Shown here: piece after piece, positions 25,835-34,784 of the stretch
Position numbering within the stretch: position 1 is the first letter of the stretch
Layout of the letters: each line of letters opens with the position of its first letter
Assembly (NCBI GenBank): GCA_934668765.1
Contig: CAKUOH010000017.1
Coordinates: forward strand, 1 to 48,445
Reading direction: 5' to 3'
From: an uncultured Helicobacteraceae bacterium
GTDB lineage: Bacteria > Campylobacterota > Campylobacteria > Campylobacterales > Helicobacteraceae
DNA: 48,445 nucleotides
The notes under the pieces: generated by a model
Told to the model about the DNA's origin: nothing
The model's database searches: none
What the model saw: the letters and a program-made list of their open reading frames with translations, nothing else
Translations under genes and position numbers: made by a program

Positions 25835-25840
25835 TACAAT
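25835..25840 (+). promoter_or_regulatory. -10 box of the second ferredoxin
   Basis: ACCTACAATTACAC holds TACAAT about 46 nt before the start codon, after an A-rich stretch. Confidence 0.4.
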
Positions 25841-25886
25841 TACACTCGGCTTTTAGCCAAAAATTTTTTAAAGTAAGGGAGATATG

Positions 25887-26162
25887 ATGTCCGTTAAGAT
25901 TACTGATATTTGCATTTCGTGTGGTTCGTGTATCGATGAATGCCCAGTGAGCGCGATTGTCGATGATGATGATAATCCAACAGGTGAAGGGATTTACTAT
26001 GTGTATGCCGATAAATGCGTGGAATGCGTGGGGCATAATGACGCTCCAGCGTGTGCTACGGCGTGTCCCACTGATGGCTGTATCGTGTGGAGTGCGCTAG
26101 GAAGCATCAATCGCGATGAGATTGGTGCAGATAAGCGCGGTGGCGATGTCGCGTGCGTTTGA
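25887..26162 (+). CDS. 2[4Fe-4S] ferredoxin, second paralogue
   Basis: About 91 residues. Motifs CISCGSCIDECP and CVECVGHNDAPACATACP give two [4Fe-4S] clusters of the long-insert type, like the ferredoxin at 3049-3300 but with a different C-terminal tail (GSINRDEIGADKRGGDVACV). AAGGGAG at 25875-25881 fits ATG 25887 (5-nt spacer) better than ATG 25884. It is encoded alone; the redox partner is not shown. Paralogues of this kind act with pyruvate/2-oxoglutarate oxidoreductases in Helicobacter. Confidence 0.92.
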   Translation: MSVKITDICISCGSCIDECPVSAIVDDDDNPTGEGIYYVYADKCVECVGHNDAPACATACPTDGCIVWSALGSINRDEIGADKRGGDVACV

Positions 26163-26224
26163 CGCGCCTTGTATTTGTAGCGATTCGCAGAATTTTTTAA
26201 ATTCGCGTGAATCGTGCCTATTTT

Positions 26225-26261
26225 GTCATTGCGATGACTTTGAAAAAGCCAGAAGCAATCC
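26225..26261 (+). repeat. GTCATTGCGAT...AGCAATCC palindromic repeat
   Basis: TGTCATTGCGATGACTTTG at the left and AGAAGCAATCC at the right; one copy of the dispersed family, 60 nt after the ferredoxin stop. Confidence 0.7.
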
Positions 26262-26381
26262 ACAAAACCAAAAATTTGATTCGCGCTTTGGATTCGATTG
26301 AATCAAGCAGATTTTTTTTGAATCTAGGCGTGAATCGTTACGAATCTAAATAAATTCTACATTCAAAGCAAAACTATATTT

Positions 26382-27014
26382 TTAAAACTTACTCGCCAAA
26401 CTCACACCCAAACTAACTAATGACAAAATGATAGCAATCCACGCTAAAATCTTTATGCCTCTAATGTTTTGTTGATTTTGTGAGATGAGTTCATAATTCC
26501 TACTAACTAATTTGCCTTGTTTGTGCGCTTGTTGATTTGTCTTTAATCCCTCTTCAATTTGTTTAAGGTATTCTTTTTCGTGCTTATCTTGTATTTGTTT
26601 TATATCGCCATACACATCAAGAAAACCTTTATTTGAAATTTTGGCGATTTCATCTAACATTGCTTGGTTTAGTAGCGCACTAGCTGTTGCAAACTGAATA
26701 CTTGCTTGCACAAGATTTGCAAGTTCTGCAATAGCTTCATTTTGTAAAGTATTTACTCGTGTGTTGAGTTTGCTTCGTTTTTCAGTAGCAGTTTCACCAC
26801 TGCCAAATGTTCTGCTCAAAAATCCATCATCATCGGCATATTCCGCATCGACACTTAATCGCTCTGCTTCTTTTAATTTTTCTGCTAGACTATGTATTTG
26901 CTGACATATAAAATTTGCCTTTTCTTTAGCGATTTGCCTTAATTGTCCCTCATTTGCATTTGCAGGTAAAATATTTACATCAAATGCTTCTGTAATTGTT
27001 ACTTCTTTGCTCAT
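26382..27014 (-). CDS. Coiled-coil membrane-anchored protein, partner of the HNH protein
   Basis: 210 residues. A long helical region (about 20-180) with coiled-coil-like heptads is followed by one C-terminal membrane helix (IKILAWIAIILSLVSLGVSL) and a short positively charged tail. No enzyme motif is visible and no family is recognised. It starts 10 nt after the upstream gene with GGAG before its ATG. The constant-looking pairing with a membrane HNH protein suggests it is a regulator, immunity or sensing subunit. That role is inferred from position only. Confidence 0.6.
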   Translation of the reverse strand: MSKEVTITEAFDVNILPANANEGQLRQIAKEKANFICQQIHSLAEKLKEAERLSVDAEYADDDGFLSRTFGSGETATEKRSKLNTRVNTLQNEAIAELANLVQASIQFATASALLNQAMLDEIAKISNKGFLDVYGDIKQIQDKHEKEYLKQIEEGLKTNQQAHKQGKLVSRNYELISQNQQNIRGIKILAWIAIILSLVSLGVSLASKF

Positions 27015-27024
27015 TTTAATCTCC

Positions 27025-28662
27025 TTATTGTTTATGTTTATTTATCGTAGCGCGAAGTTGCTCTATGCTACCCATTGTGCGCTCTGCTCCACCTAAAACC
27101 GCGTCATATCCGTCCCATAAAGCTAACCAAGTTTGTTGTAATTTATAATTTACCACTTCGCAAGACTTTGTCATTATTTGGATTTGCAAATTTGATTCTT
27201 TTTTGCCACTTGCCCACTTATCCATATAATAAATAGCGATTGTGGATAGTAGTCCGCCTATAATCGCCGATAAAGTCGTAGATAAAATCGTGCCGATAGA
27301 TTCATTTATCACAGGCACGGGAAAAGCCATTATCGGTGCTAGGACAGGGACAGACAGCAAAAGCTTTTCTATCCCCTCTGCTAGTCCTAATGATAATGCC
27401 CCGATAAGTCCTGTGGTTAGAATTTTTAGTGCGGCAAATCCCACCTCATCTTTTGGCATATCTTTGGGCGGATTTGCCAAAATCTTTACCGCTTGGACTA
27501 TGGATACAAATCCCGCACGAATCACAGAAACCACACGCTTCAATGTGGTAAAAAATAGATTTATCACAAATACCACAATATTCGAGCAAAATGCCATTAT
27601 CCCAGCTTCAATCGAGCCTCCCACAATTTCTTTCCATTTTGCTTTGATATTTGCCAAAATCTTTTGCAATCGCTCTTTGAAACGATTAAAAATCTCTTTC
27701 AAACTTTCGCCCTTATTTTTAAAAGTTGCTTTTATTTCATCAAAAAGCCCAGCCACAAGCTCACGCAAAATCACACCGATAGCTGAATACGCCGCCATTT
27801 TTGCCGCATCTTTGCCACCTGTGGATAGCAATTCGGTTGAGTATTTTTTAAGCGTAGCGGTATCAATCTCATTATAGACATATTTTCTAGCTTCTTTGTC
27901 TTTTTGTAAGGCTTTTTCTTTGTCTATGCCGTATTTTTCGCCTTTGGTTTGCCCCGTCTTTTTATCGTGCTTATCAATCCATTCGCTCATTTTATTGTCG
28001 CCTTTGGATTGATTTGCACTTGCTTCGCTCCACGCCAAATTTTTATCATTTGTGGCGATTTTTGCCCTTTCCTCTACACTCAAAGATAAATGCGCTTTAG
28101 CATTTGACTCGATTTCTTTTGCTGAGACGATATGGTCTAAATGCGCCCTGCCGTCTTTTGGTAATTCCTTGCCCGAATATGCGTCAATGATTTTATCTTG
28201 CGTTTGAAATGCCTTTTTTCGCATTTGCGGAAGTGTATCGTCATATCCTGCATTTTTGCGCACTTCACTCCATTCGCCCTCTTGACTTGCCTTGTATGCT
28301 TGATATTTTGCCTCATCTGCTTTTGTAGCTACCACACCTTTTTCAAAATTATATGCCGTAGTTACATTGCCACCATCTTTTGAAGTAATCACAAGACTTG
28401 CCAAACCAAACTGCCCCTCAATCGTTTGCAAAACATTGTCTTTACAAAGATTTAGCAAAGTCGCAGTTTGGTTTTTAGGGAGTTTAGATTTTAGCGATTC
28501 AAGGTCTTTCATCGCCTCTTCTAGCCCACTATTTATCTCTATGCGCAGTTGCTCTTTTTGAGAAAAAATCTCTAATTCATCTGCCATACACTCATAATCC
28601 TCACGCAAAAAGTCTGTGAAATCCGTAGATTCCGCGATTGCGCTTTCATTTTTCTCCGTCAT
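27025..28662 (-). CDS. HNH nuclease fused to multi-pass membrane domain
   Basis: 545 residues with no signal peptide. The HNH core lies at about 160-225: YSGK (162-165), LDHIV with D176-H177, N209 in KNLAW, and SANQSKG with N217-K220, the layout of phage-type and toxin-type HNH nucleases. Four or more hydrophobic segments follow (about 350-372, 412-432, 435-452, 458-480). The N-terminal 150 residues are helical and acidic. The nuclease should face the cytoplasm, so DNA there is the likely target: an abortive-infection-like effector is one reading. It is the first gene of a two-gene operon with a poly-G promoter. Confidence 0.68.
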   Translation of the reverse strand: MTEKNESAIAESTDFTDFLREDYECMADELEIFSQKEQLRIEINSGLEEAMKDLESLKSKLPKNQTATLLNLCKDNVLQTIEGQFGLASLVITSKDGGNVTTAYNFEKGVVATKADEAKYQAYKASQEGEWSEVRKNAGYDDTLPQMRKKAFQTQDKIIDAYSGKELPKDGRAHLDHIVSAKEIESNAKAHLSLSVEERAKIATNDKNLAWSEASANQSKGDNKMSEWIDKHDKKTGQTKGEKYGIDKEKALQKDKEARKYVYNEIDTATLKKYSTELLSTGGKDAAKMAAYSAIGVILRELVAGLFDEIKATFKNKGESLKEIFNRFKERLQKILANIKAKWKEIVGGSIEAGIMAFCSNIVVFVINLFFTTLKRVVSVIRAGFVSIVQAVKILANPPKDMPKDEVGFAALKILTTGLIGALSLGLAEGIEKLLLSVPVLAPIMAFPVPVINESIGTILSTTLSAIIGGLLSTIAIYYMDKWASGKKESNLQIQIMTKSCEVVNYKLQQTWLALWDGYDAVLGGAERTMGSIEQLRATINKHKQ

Positions 28663-28857
28663 TTTGTGCCTCCATTTAAAAGTGAAATAAAAATAGTATT
28701 CTACCCCCCCCCATTAAAGTTTGCTTAAATGCGAATCAAAATGTAAAAAATTTGGCAGGTTTTTTTGAGATTTAAATGATTTTTTGGAGATTTAAAAAAA
28801 AGTTTATTTTTGTGTGGATTGCTTTGGCGATTCTAACCAAAGCATAGATTGTAAGCC
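28663..28857. other. Intergenic region before the HNH cassette
   Basis: AT-rich region of 195 bases holding the C9 tract, the -10 box and the 16-nt box of the HNH operon (28698-28729). The remainder, up to the end of the pilT-like gene, shows no gene. Confidence 0.5.
28698..28729 (-). promoter_or_regulatory. Poly-G promoter of the HNH cassette
   Basis: On the minus strand a -10 box TAGAAT (28698-28703) directly follows nine G (28704-28712). Upstream of the run is TTTAAGCAAACTTTAA (28714-28729), also present at 44207-44222. The homopolymer lies where the -35/-10 spacer should be, so its length would tune or switch transcription. GGAGG for the start codon is at 28669-28673. Confidence 0.65.
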
Positions 28858-30297
28858 CTAGCCTTTTAGTGAGATTTGGTTATCTTCTTTGCGACTATCT
28901 GCAAAGTTGATATTTTGCAAACGGAGTTTCAAGTCTGAAGGTGAAGTCGCCTTTTCAAGCCCTATTTCCTCATCTACAACGCCATTTACAATTAGCTCAA
29001 ATAAATGCTGGTCGAATGTCTGCGTTTTATAAATGCCCGTGCCTTCAGCCAACGCCTCCGCAATCTCGCCATCGCGTCCCTCAGCGATGATAAGCTCGAT
29101 TCGCGGTGTCCTAAAGAGTAGCTCGATTGCCGCCACGCGCCCACCTTGTTTATTTTTAAGTAGCCTTTGAGAGATAATGGCATTTAGTGTGCTAGCAAGC
29201 ATTGCACGAATCCGCGCTTGGTCAGTAGCTGGAAATACGGAAATCACGCGATTTATCGTCTCTTTGGCGTCCAAAGTATGCAAGGTTGATAGCACCAAAT
29301 GCCCTGTTTCAGCGGCGTGTAGTGCCATTTCAATCGTCTCAATATCTCTCATCTCGCCCACCAAAATAATATCTGGGTCTTCGCGCAGAGCGGCTTTTAG
29401 CGCGTTAGCAAAGGAGTTTGTATCCATTCCCACACTGCGTTGATTGATAATGCTTTTTATATCCTTATGCACGAACTCTATGGGGTCTTCGATGGTGATG
29501 ATATGTTTGGCGTGTTTGTGATTGATTTCATTTATTATCGATGCCAAAGTTGTAGATTTACCCGAGCCTGTGATACCTGTTACAAGCACTAATCCGCGCT
29601 CCATATCAGTGATTTTATGAATCGCTTCTGGCAATCCAAGCCCATCAATGGTATTTTGAATCGTAGGAATCGTCCTAAACGCAAAGCTTACGCCATCCAT
29701 TTGAAAAAAGATATTTAGCCTAAAACGGCTTGATGCGTCATAAATGTAAGTCATATCCATTTCTTTATTTTGCACAAACTCGGGGTAGCGGGTGCGTGTC
29801 AGCTCTTTGGCGAAAGTTATGGCGTCCTCTTTGCTAAAAATCTCGTTGCTAAAGACAATAATATCGCCGTTGATTCGAGCGCGAATCTGCGAACCAGCTT
29901 TCACATGCAAGTCGCTCCCGCCCATTTCAATGAGCTTTTTGAGATAAGCGCGAATCTTGCGCGTAACGGCGAAATCAAGCTTTTCGACATTGACTTTGAG
30001 CTGCCCTATGTTTGGATTCACAATCTCATCGATTATAGGTTGCGTAACGGCTTCTGGCTCGATATGGATTCCTTGCACTGCGCCTGTGTTTGGATTCGTA
30101 GGATTTGCTTGGGTTGCGGGGTGATTTATGGGATTTGGGCGCGGTGTATTTGCTTGATTTGCTACATTTGGCGCAATCCGCGTGGCTTGTGGTGCTACTT
30201 GTTGCGCTTGATTTACCGCTGTGCGATTCGTCTGCGGGATAGGGCGCGCAGTGGCTAGAGTATTGTTTGGATTCACTCGTGCTTGTGCTTGTTCCAT
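28858..30297 (-). CDS. PilT-like type IV pilus/secretion ATPase with long N-terminal extension
   Basis: 479 residues. Residues 1-105 are a low-complexity Asn/Pro/Ala/Gln-rich extension. The PilT-like fold then starts (GGSDLHVKAGSQIRARINGD). Walker A is GITGSGKST (241-249), the Asp box is ITIEDPIEF, Walker B ILVGEMRD (311-318) and the His box LSTLHTLDA. The conserved AIRNLIRE of true retraction motors is replaced by EALAEGTG. The nearest other pilus gene is a divergent pseudopilin at 30419. Most H. pylori lack such pilus machinery, so this is an accessory feature. Confidence 0.88.
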   Translation of the reverse strand: MEQAQARVNPNNTLATARPIPQTNRTAVNQAQQVAPQATRIAPNVANQANTPRPNPINHPATQANPTNPNTGAVQGIHIEPEAVTQPIIDEIVNPNIGQLKVNVEKLDFAVTRKIRAYLKKLIEMGGSDLHVKAGSQIRARINGDIIVFSNEIFSKEDAITFAKELTRTRYPEFVQNKEMDMTYIYDASSRFRLNIFFQMDGVSFAFRTIPTIQNTIDGLGLPEAIHKITDMERGLVLVTGITGSGKSTTLASIINEINHKHAKHIITIEDPIEFVHKDIKSIINQRSVGMDTNSFANALKAALREDPDIILVGEMRDIETIEMALHAAETGHLVLSTLHTLDAKETINRVISVFPATDQARIRAMLASTLNAIISQRLLKNKQGGRVAAIELLFRTPRIELIIAEGRDGEIAEALAEGTGIYKTQTFDQHLFELIVNGVVDEEIGLEKATSPSDLKLRLQNINFADSRKEDNQISLKG

Positions 30298-30379
30298 ACT
30301 TTTTCCTTTGATTTTTTATAAAAGATAATATCGCATTTTTGCATTTTTTTGGTAAATTTTAGTTTAGTTGCGAAAATTT

Positions 30380-30388
30380 TGCTATAAT
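30380..30388 (+). promoter_or_regulatory. Extended -10 promoter of the pseudopilin
   Basis: TGCTATAAT is a perfect extended -10, about 31 nt before the pseudopilin ATG. Confidence 0.65.
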
Positions 30389-30418
30389 TAACGAATTATA
30401 AATATTGGAGTAAATGCA

Positions 30419-30847
30419 ATGAGAAGACTTGGTTTTACAATGATAGAGCTTGTATTTATCATAGTTATATTAGGGATTTTGTCGGCGGTAGCAGTGCCAA
30501 AAATGATGATGAGCAGAGATGATGCCTGCTATGCAAAACTGAGAGCGAATCTATCCGAAGCGCAAAGCGATATATCAAGGACTTATACAAGAGGATTTAT
30601 GAAAGGCTCAAGTATTGAAGATAATGAATTAAAAAAGATTCTAAATGATACGCTTGTCGCAAATACAAGTAGTGGTTGCGCTTTTGCGGTGGGCAATGTA
30701 GCAAATGGCGTGGCTGATATAACAATGAATGTTGGCAAAAAAACAATGAAGCTACAAACCGAGCGAGACGCGATTACCAAGTCGCCTAGCATTGTTTGCA
30801 GTGATACAAGTAATGATATGTGCAAAAAATTGCTAGGCAAAAAATAA
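30419..30847 (+). CDS. Type IV pilin / type II pseudopilin-like protein
   Basis: 142 residues. The class III signal RRLG|FTMIE (cleavage after G5, Glu at +5) leads into the hydrophobic spine LVFIIVILGILSAVAVPK, the N-terminal signature of pilins and GspG-like pseudopilins. The rest is a small globular domain with two Cys-containing segments (SSGCAFAV, IVCSDTSNDMCKKLLGK). GGAG lies 8 nt before the start. It is divergent from the PilT-like ATPase, so a minimal pilus or secretion pseudopilus is suggested. The prepilin peptidase must be elsewhere. Confidence 0.88.
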   Translation: MRRLGFTMIELVFIIVILGILSAVAVPKMMMSRDDACYAKLRANLSEAQSDISRTYTRGFMKGSSIEDNELKKILNDTLVANTSSGCAFAVGNVANGVADITMNVGKKTMKLQTERDAITKSPSIVCSDTSNDMCKKLLGKK

Positions 30848-30987
30848 GAGATTTAAAATTTACGCGAATCGTGCGCTACTGCGATATTATGGTGGCGATT
30901 TTGTTTTATTTTTCTTTTGCTTTAAGCTAAAATTTTAGGACGAATCGATAGAATCGCAAGTTTTATTTTAAAACGAAAGGCAAAAAA

Positions 30988-31176
30988 ATGGCAAGAAAAT
31001 GTTTTTTTAGTGGCAAATCTCCGATGGTGGCAAACAATGTAAGCCACGCAAACAACAAAACAAAGCGCAGACTTTATCCAAACCTGCGCTCCGTGCGAAT
31101 CACGCTTGATGACGGCACGAGAGTGCGCATCAAAGTCGCTGCTTCGACACTTAGAACAATGAAAAAAAGCTCTTAA
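30988..31176 (+). CDS. rpmB: 50S ribosomal protein L28
   Basis: 62-residue large-subunit protein. [20 protein letters not shown] and the basic [12 protein letters not shown] stretch are the L28 signature, and the length is normal. AAAGG is about 7 nt before the ATG; a TAAAAT -10 lies at 30928-30933. The K+ channel gene follows downstream, as it does in H. pylori. Confidence 0.97.
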   Translation: MARKCFFSGKSPMVANNVSHANNKTKRRLYPNLRSVRITLDDGTRVRIKVAASTLRTMKKSS

Positions 31177-31279
31177 ATTTTATGCGATTTGTGGCGAATC
31201 TTTGTGGATTTGTAGGCGAAGTCCTTGCGAATCTACACTAAAAGCCCTAATCGCTACGAATCTAATGTGGTTAAATGTT

Positions 31280-32395
31280 ATGTTTAAACTTTTTAGCGTT
31301 GATAAAAGCAAAAAGCCAGATATTGACTTAACCAACGAGCTTTTAGATGAGCTATCGCGCTTTAGATTCCCGCTTGTAATCATTCAGTTTTTCCTAATCA
31401 TCGGCACTTTGGGCTATTTGATGCTGGAAGATTACACGCTTATTGAGGCGTTTTTCCAAGCGTCTTATACATTCACAAATACGGGCTTTGGTGCGCTAAA
31501 AGAGCATCAATTCTCCCCCATTACGATTATTTTCACTACGATTTTAATGCTAATAGGCGCGGCGACTATCGCATTTTGCGTGGCTGTGGTGGTAAATGTC
31601 ATTATGGGCGGGAGGCTAATTTCAATCATTAAGGAAATCAAAATGATAAATAAAATCGCAAGGCTAAAAAATCATTATGTGATTTTTTACTACAATGAGT
31701 TCTCTCATCAGCTCTCAAAGCACTTTTTGGAAGCACAAGTGCCTTTTGTGGTGGTGGATAATGACGCAAATTTTGAGGCTGAGGCGCAAAAGCACAAATA
31801 TCCATACTACATTAACGGCGACCCGCACGATATAAAGACGATTTTAAAGACGCATTTATCAAGTGCAAAAGGTGCGGTAATTTTCTCCAAAAATACTACG
31901 GATAATATCGCGCTTATCGTTTCAATCCGTCTTTATCAAAATGAGCTAAAACGAAGCGAATACAATATCATTTCGATTGCAAATAGCGATGATGAGGTGC
32001 GAAAGCTAAAAAAAATCGGCTCAAATTATATTATCTCACCTACGAATCTAGCCGCACAGCGCATTAGCTCCATTATCCTAAAACCGGGTAGCGAAAATAT
32101 CATTGAGCATTTTATGAGCACAAATGAAATGGCTTTGAGTTTAGAGGAAGTTATCGTGCCAAAATACAGCTGGATGGTGCTAAAAAAACTGCGCGAAGGG
32201 CATTTGCGCGATATTACGCAGGTATCAGTGGTAGGGATTCGCCAAAAGGACGGCAAATATATCTCAATGCCTATGGGAGATGTGGTGATTTCAAGTGAAT
32301 GCAAAATGCTAATCATCGGCACGACAAACAATATCCGCGCTGCTAAACGACTCATAATGAAGCGACAAAAACCTGAGGAGTTAAAATATGTTTGA
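31280..32395 (+). CDS. Two-TM K+ channel with RCK (TrkA-N) domain, HpKchA-like
   Basis: About 371 residues from ATG 31280; the frame is open back to a TTG at 31202, but that stretch is low-quality. Two membrane helices ([18 protein letters not shown] and [19 protein letters not shown]) flank a pore loop with TNTGFG where a K+ filter should be. Cytoplasmic RCK/TrkA-N and TrkA-C regions follow ([28 protein letters not shown]). It belongs to the Helicobacter KchA type of channel with an unusual filter. It overlaps argJ by 8 nt. Confidence 0.88.
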   Translation: MFKLFSVDKSKKPDIDLTNELLDELSRFRFPLVIIQFFLIIGTLGYLMLEDYTLIEAFFQASYTFTNTGFGALKEHQFSPITIIFTTILMLIGAATIAFCVAVVVNVIMGGRLISIIKEIKMINKIARLKNHYVIFYYNEFSHQLSKHFLEAQVPFVVVDNDANFEAEAQKHKYPYYINGDPHDIKTILKTHLSSAKGAVIFSKNTTDNIALIVSIRLYQNELKRSEYNIISIANSDDEVRKLKKIGSNYIISPTNLAAQRISSIILKPGSENIIEHFMSTNEMALSLEEVIVPKYSWMVLKKLREGHLRDITQVSVVGIRQKDGKYISMPMGDVVISSECKMLIIGTTNNIRAAKRLIMKRQKPEELKYV

Positions 32396-33581
32396 TATTA
32401 TCCCTATTAGTGGCGGAATCTGCGCGATTGATGGCATTTACTGCGATGGAGTAAGTGCAGGGTTAAAGGCAAATGGTGCGCTTGATATTGCCTTTATTTA
32501 CAGCGAAAAAATGATGAGTGTTGAGGCAATTTTTACACAAAATAGATTCAAAGCTGCGCCACTGCGACATTTTTTGCGTGAATCTGAGGCAATTCAAAGC
32601 AATGGGAGCAATTTTATTTTGGTAAATACCAAAAATGCAAACGCGATGACAGGGGAGCGTGGATTGCAAGATATTGATGAGATTTTGGACGCGCTAAAAG
32701 TGCGATTTTCGCAAGTGCAAAATCCCATAATGTCTAGCACAGGCGTGATTGGGCAGTATTTGCCAAAAGAAAAAATCATCGAATCCTTTGAAAAATTTGA
32801 TTTAAATGCGCGAAACGCCACAAATGCGGCAAATGCGATTCGCACCACAGATAGATTCGCCAAAGAAATCGCATTGCAGGTAGATTTAGAAAATGGCAAA
32901 AGTTTTAAAATCGCTGGATTTGCCAAGGGTGCTGGAATGATAGAGCCAAATATGGCGACTATGCTTTGCTATATCATTACAGACGCCACGATTCCACAAG
33001 GCGATATGCGTGAATTGCTACAATCTTGCGTCAAAACTACATTTAACGCCATTAGCGTAGATGGCGACACTAGCACCAATGACAGCGTGTTTTTGATGAG
33101 CACTAACGCTACAAATGCCTTTGATAAGGACGCTTTTAGGGTTGCACTTGAAATGATTATGAAAAAATTAGCCCTTGATATTGTAAAGGACGGCGAGGGA
33201 AGCACCAAAGTCGTGGCGTTTGAAGTGGTGGGTGCGGTTGATTTGCGCGAGGCAGAAACCTGCGCCAAAGCACTAGCAAACTCACTGCTAATCAAAACCG
33301 CACTTTTTGGTTGCGACCCAAATTGGGGGCGAATCGCCTCCACAATCGGCTCGTGCGGGATAAGTGCTGAATCTAGCAAATTGACTATCAAAATCGGCGA
33401 AGTGGTAATTTTTGAGCGCGAAAAGATTTATTTTGAAAATGAAGCAAAATGCGCAGAGATTATGAAAGGGGATAGCTTTAAAATCACCTGCGATTTAGGG
33501 TTAGGTGAGGGTAGATTCACGGCGTATGGGTGCGATTTGGGAAATGAATATGTGAGAATCAATTCAGATTATCGAAGCTAA
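32388..33581 (+). CDS. argJ: ArgJ, glutamate/ornithine N-acetyltransferase
   Basis: 397-residue self-cleaving enzyme of the acetyl-recycling arginine pathway. The autoproteolysis site is AT-ML inside [18 protein letters not shown], giving alpha and beta chains. [31 protein letters not shown], and the beta-chain [14 protein letters not shown] and GSCGISAES are the family blocks. It overlaps the K+ channel gene by 8 nt. Whether it is mono- or bifunctional cannot be told here. Confidence 0.95.
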   Translation: MFDIIPISGGICAIDGIYCDGVSAGLKANGALDIAFIYSEKMMSVEAIFTQNRFKAAPLRHFLRESEAIQSNGSNFILVNTKNANAMTGERGLQDIDEILDALKVRFSQVQNPIMSSTGVIGQYLPKEKIIESFEKFDLNARNATNAANAIRTTDRFAKEIALQVDLENGKSFKIAGFAKGAGMIEPNMATMLCYIITDATIPQGDMRELLQSCVKTTFNAISVDGDTSTNDSVFLMSTNATNAFDKDAFRVALEMIMKKLALDIVKDGEGSTKVVAFEVVGAVDLREAETCAKALANSLLIKTALFGCDPNWGRIASTIGSCGISAESSKLTIKIGEVVIFEREKIYFENEAKCAEIMKGDSFKITCDLGLGEGRFTAYGCDLGNEYVRINSDYRS

Positions 33582-33668
33582 AAAGCGCGTTTGTCTCTTT
33601 GAGGATTTACTAAAGAAACTTCGGCTATGCCTTGCTTTCGCGGGATTTAGCCATAAATCTATGGGCAT
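33582..33668. other. Short gap between argJ and nusB (convergent)
   Basis: 87 bases between convergent stop codons. It contains the sequence GAAACTTCGGCTATGCC and little else; no terminator-like hairpin is evident. Confidence 0.3.
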
Positions 33669-34283
33669 TTATTTTGTTTTGCTTTTAGAATTGCGTGATT
33701 TGGTTTGTTTCGTTGCACTCATTTCATTCGTGCGCCTCGCAATGGCTGGGTGGGAGCGATTTGTGCTTTTTGGCTTTGTATTTCTTTTAAGATTCGCTCC
33801 ACTTTTTGCGTCAAGATTCGCGCTCTTTTTTGGATTCGCAGGATTTGTAGCCTTTTTATCATTTACAACTTTTTTTGCATTAACATTTTTGCCCTTGCTA
33901 ACCGCGTCTAACACGCCATTGACAAATCCCCCAGTCCGCTCCGCGCCCAAAATTTTAGCAATCTCAATGGCTTCATTTATCGCCACAGGCGCATCAATCT
34001 CGCCTTTTAGGATTTCATAAACGCCAAGCCGCAAAATACACTTATCAATCACACCAAGCCGACTTATCTCCCAGCTTTGCAGATTCGCCGAAATGGCGCT
34101 ATCAATTTTCGCTAGATTTGCCACCACGCCTTTAAACAAGCCCTTTGCAAAGTCCGCTTGAGCATTGCGAATCTTTTTTGCACCCAAAAGCTCATCTACA
34201 AAGTCAAAAATGCGCTCATTGCCCATCGTATAAGCATATAAAAGCTCTACAACCGCTTCGCGCGCGTGGGTTCTAGTCGCCAT
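33669..34283 (-). CDS. nusB: Transcription antitermination protein NusB with repeat-derived tail
   Basis: 204 residues, against about 135-140 for the family. Residues 1-130 are a normal all-helical NusB (TRTHAREAVVELLYAYTMGN to VNGVLDAVSKG) that binds NusE (S10) and boxA RNA in rRNA antitermination. Residues 131-204 are a basic, low-complexity tail rich in Lys, Asn and Ala. Within it, residues 178-196 (HPAIARRTNEMSATKQT) are translated from a GTCATTGCGAG-family repeat. It is the last gene of the kdsA-ribH-nusB operon. The tail could bind nucleic acid or be neutral. Confidence 0.9.
   Translation of the reverse strand: MATRTHAREAVVELLYAYTMGNERIFDFVDELLGAKKIRNAQADFAKGLFKGVVANLAKIDSAISANLQSWEISRLGVIDKCILRLGVYEILKGEIDAPVAINEAIEIAKILGAERTGGFVNGVLDAVSKGKNVNAKKVVNDKKATNPANPKKSANLDAKSGANLKRNTKPKSTNRSHPAIARRTNEMSATKQTKSRNSKSKTK
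33696..33745 (-). repeat. Palindromic repeat inside the nusB 3' end
   Basis: On the minus strand it reads CATTGCGAGGCGCACGAATG and then AAATGAGTGCAACGAAACAAACC, the usual GTCATTGCGAG...GAAACAATCC layout, in frame as HPAIARRTNEMSATKQT. Confidence 0.7.
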
Positions 34284-34291
34284 AATGCGCC

Positions 34292-34756
34292 CTACATTTT
34301 GCTATAAAGATTCATTAGCTCAATAAGCGCATTCATCGCTTCAAAGCCCTTGTTGCCGACCTTTGTCCCTGCGCGCTCAATGGCTTGCTCAATACTATCT
34401 GTCGTCAAAAGCCCGAAACTCACACACGCATCGTATTTTAGCGTGGCATTTGCAATGCCCTTTGTCGCCTCCGCACTCACATAATCAAAATGTGGCGTAG
34501 CCCCGCGAATCACCGCTCCCACGCAACAAATGCCATCATATTCGTCCTGCTTCAAAATGCGATTTAGCACGAAAGGCAATTCATACGCACCGGGCGCAAG
34601 AATCACATTTAGATTGTCCATATTTCCGCCGTGTCGCTTAAAGCTATCACTCGCGCCCTCTACTAGCCTATCCACGATAAGATGATTAAAGCGCGATGCG
34701 ATGATTGCGACTTTTTCGCTACCATTTAGCTGTAAATTTCCTTCAAAAGTTGTCAT
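34292..34756 (-). CDS. ribH: 6,7-dimethyl-8-ribityllumazine synthase
   Basis: 154-residue lumazine synthase that forms the penultimate riboflavin intermediate in an icosahedral or decameric shell. The [16 protein letters not shown]-terminus, [27 protein letters not shown] and the [21 protein letters not shown] region hold the substrate-binding residues. Located between kdsA and nusB, as in H. pylori. A ribosome binding site is weak but present. Confidence 0.97.
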   Translation of the reverse strand: MTTFEGNLQLNGSEKVAIIASRFNHLIVDRLVEGASDSFKRHGGNMDNLNVILAPGAYELPFVLNRILKQDEYDGICCVGAVIRGATPHFDYVSAEATKGIANATLKYDACVSFGLLTTDSIEQAIERAGTKVGNKGFEAMNALIELMNLYSKM

Positions 34757-34784
34757 TTTTCCGTCCTTTTATTTGATTTTAAAT

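Larger units (their letters stand above)
25494..25883. other. 390-base gap after the type IIG gene
   Basis: Holds a 36-codon remnant frame (25519-25629) and, near its end, the second ferredoxin's -10 box (TACAAT, 25835-25840). The rest is AT-rich and I see nothing else in it. Confidence 0.5.

Noticed and set aside
27242..27877. 211-codon plus-strand open frame
   Set aside because: It lies wholly opposite the HNH protein gene, lacks a ribosome binding site and has no recognisable protein pattern; a shadow frame.
31202..31279. Upstream TTG start for the K+ channel
   Set aside because: The added residues are non-homologous and Cys/Arg-rich with no ribosome binding site; ATG 31280 begins the family-like sequence.
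33661..34020. 119-codon plus-strand open frame
   Set aside because: Antisense to the nusB core and tail; hydrophobic, artefactual.
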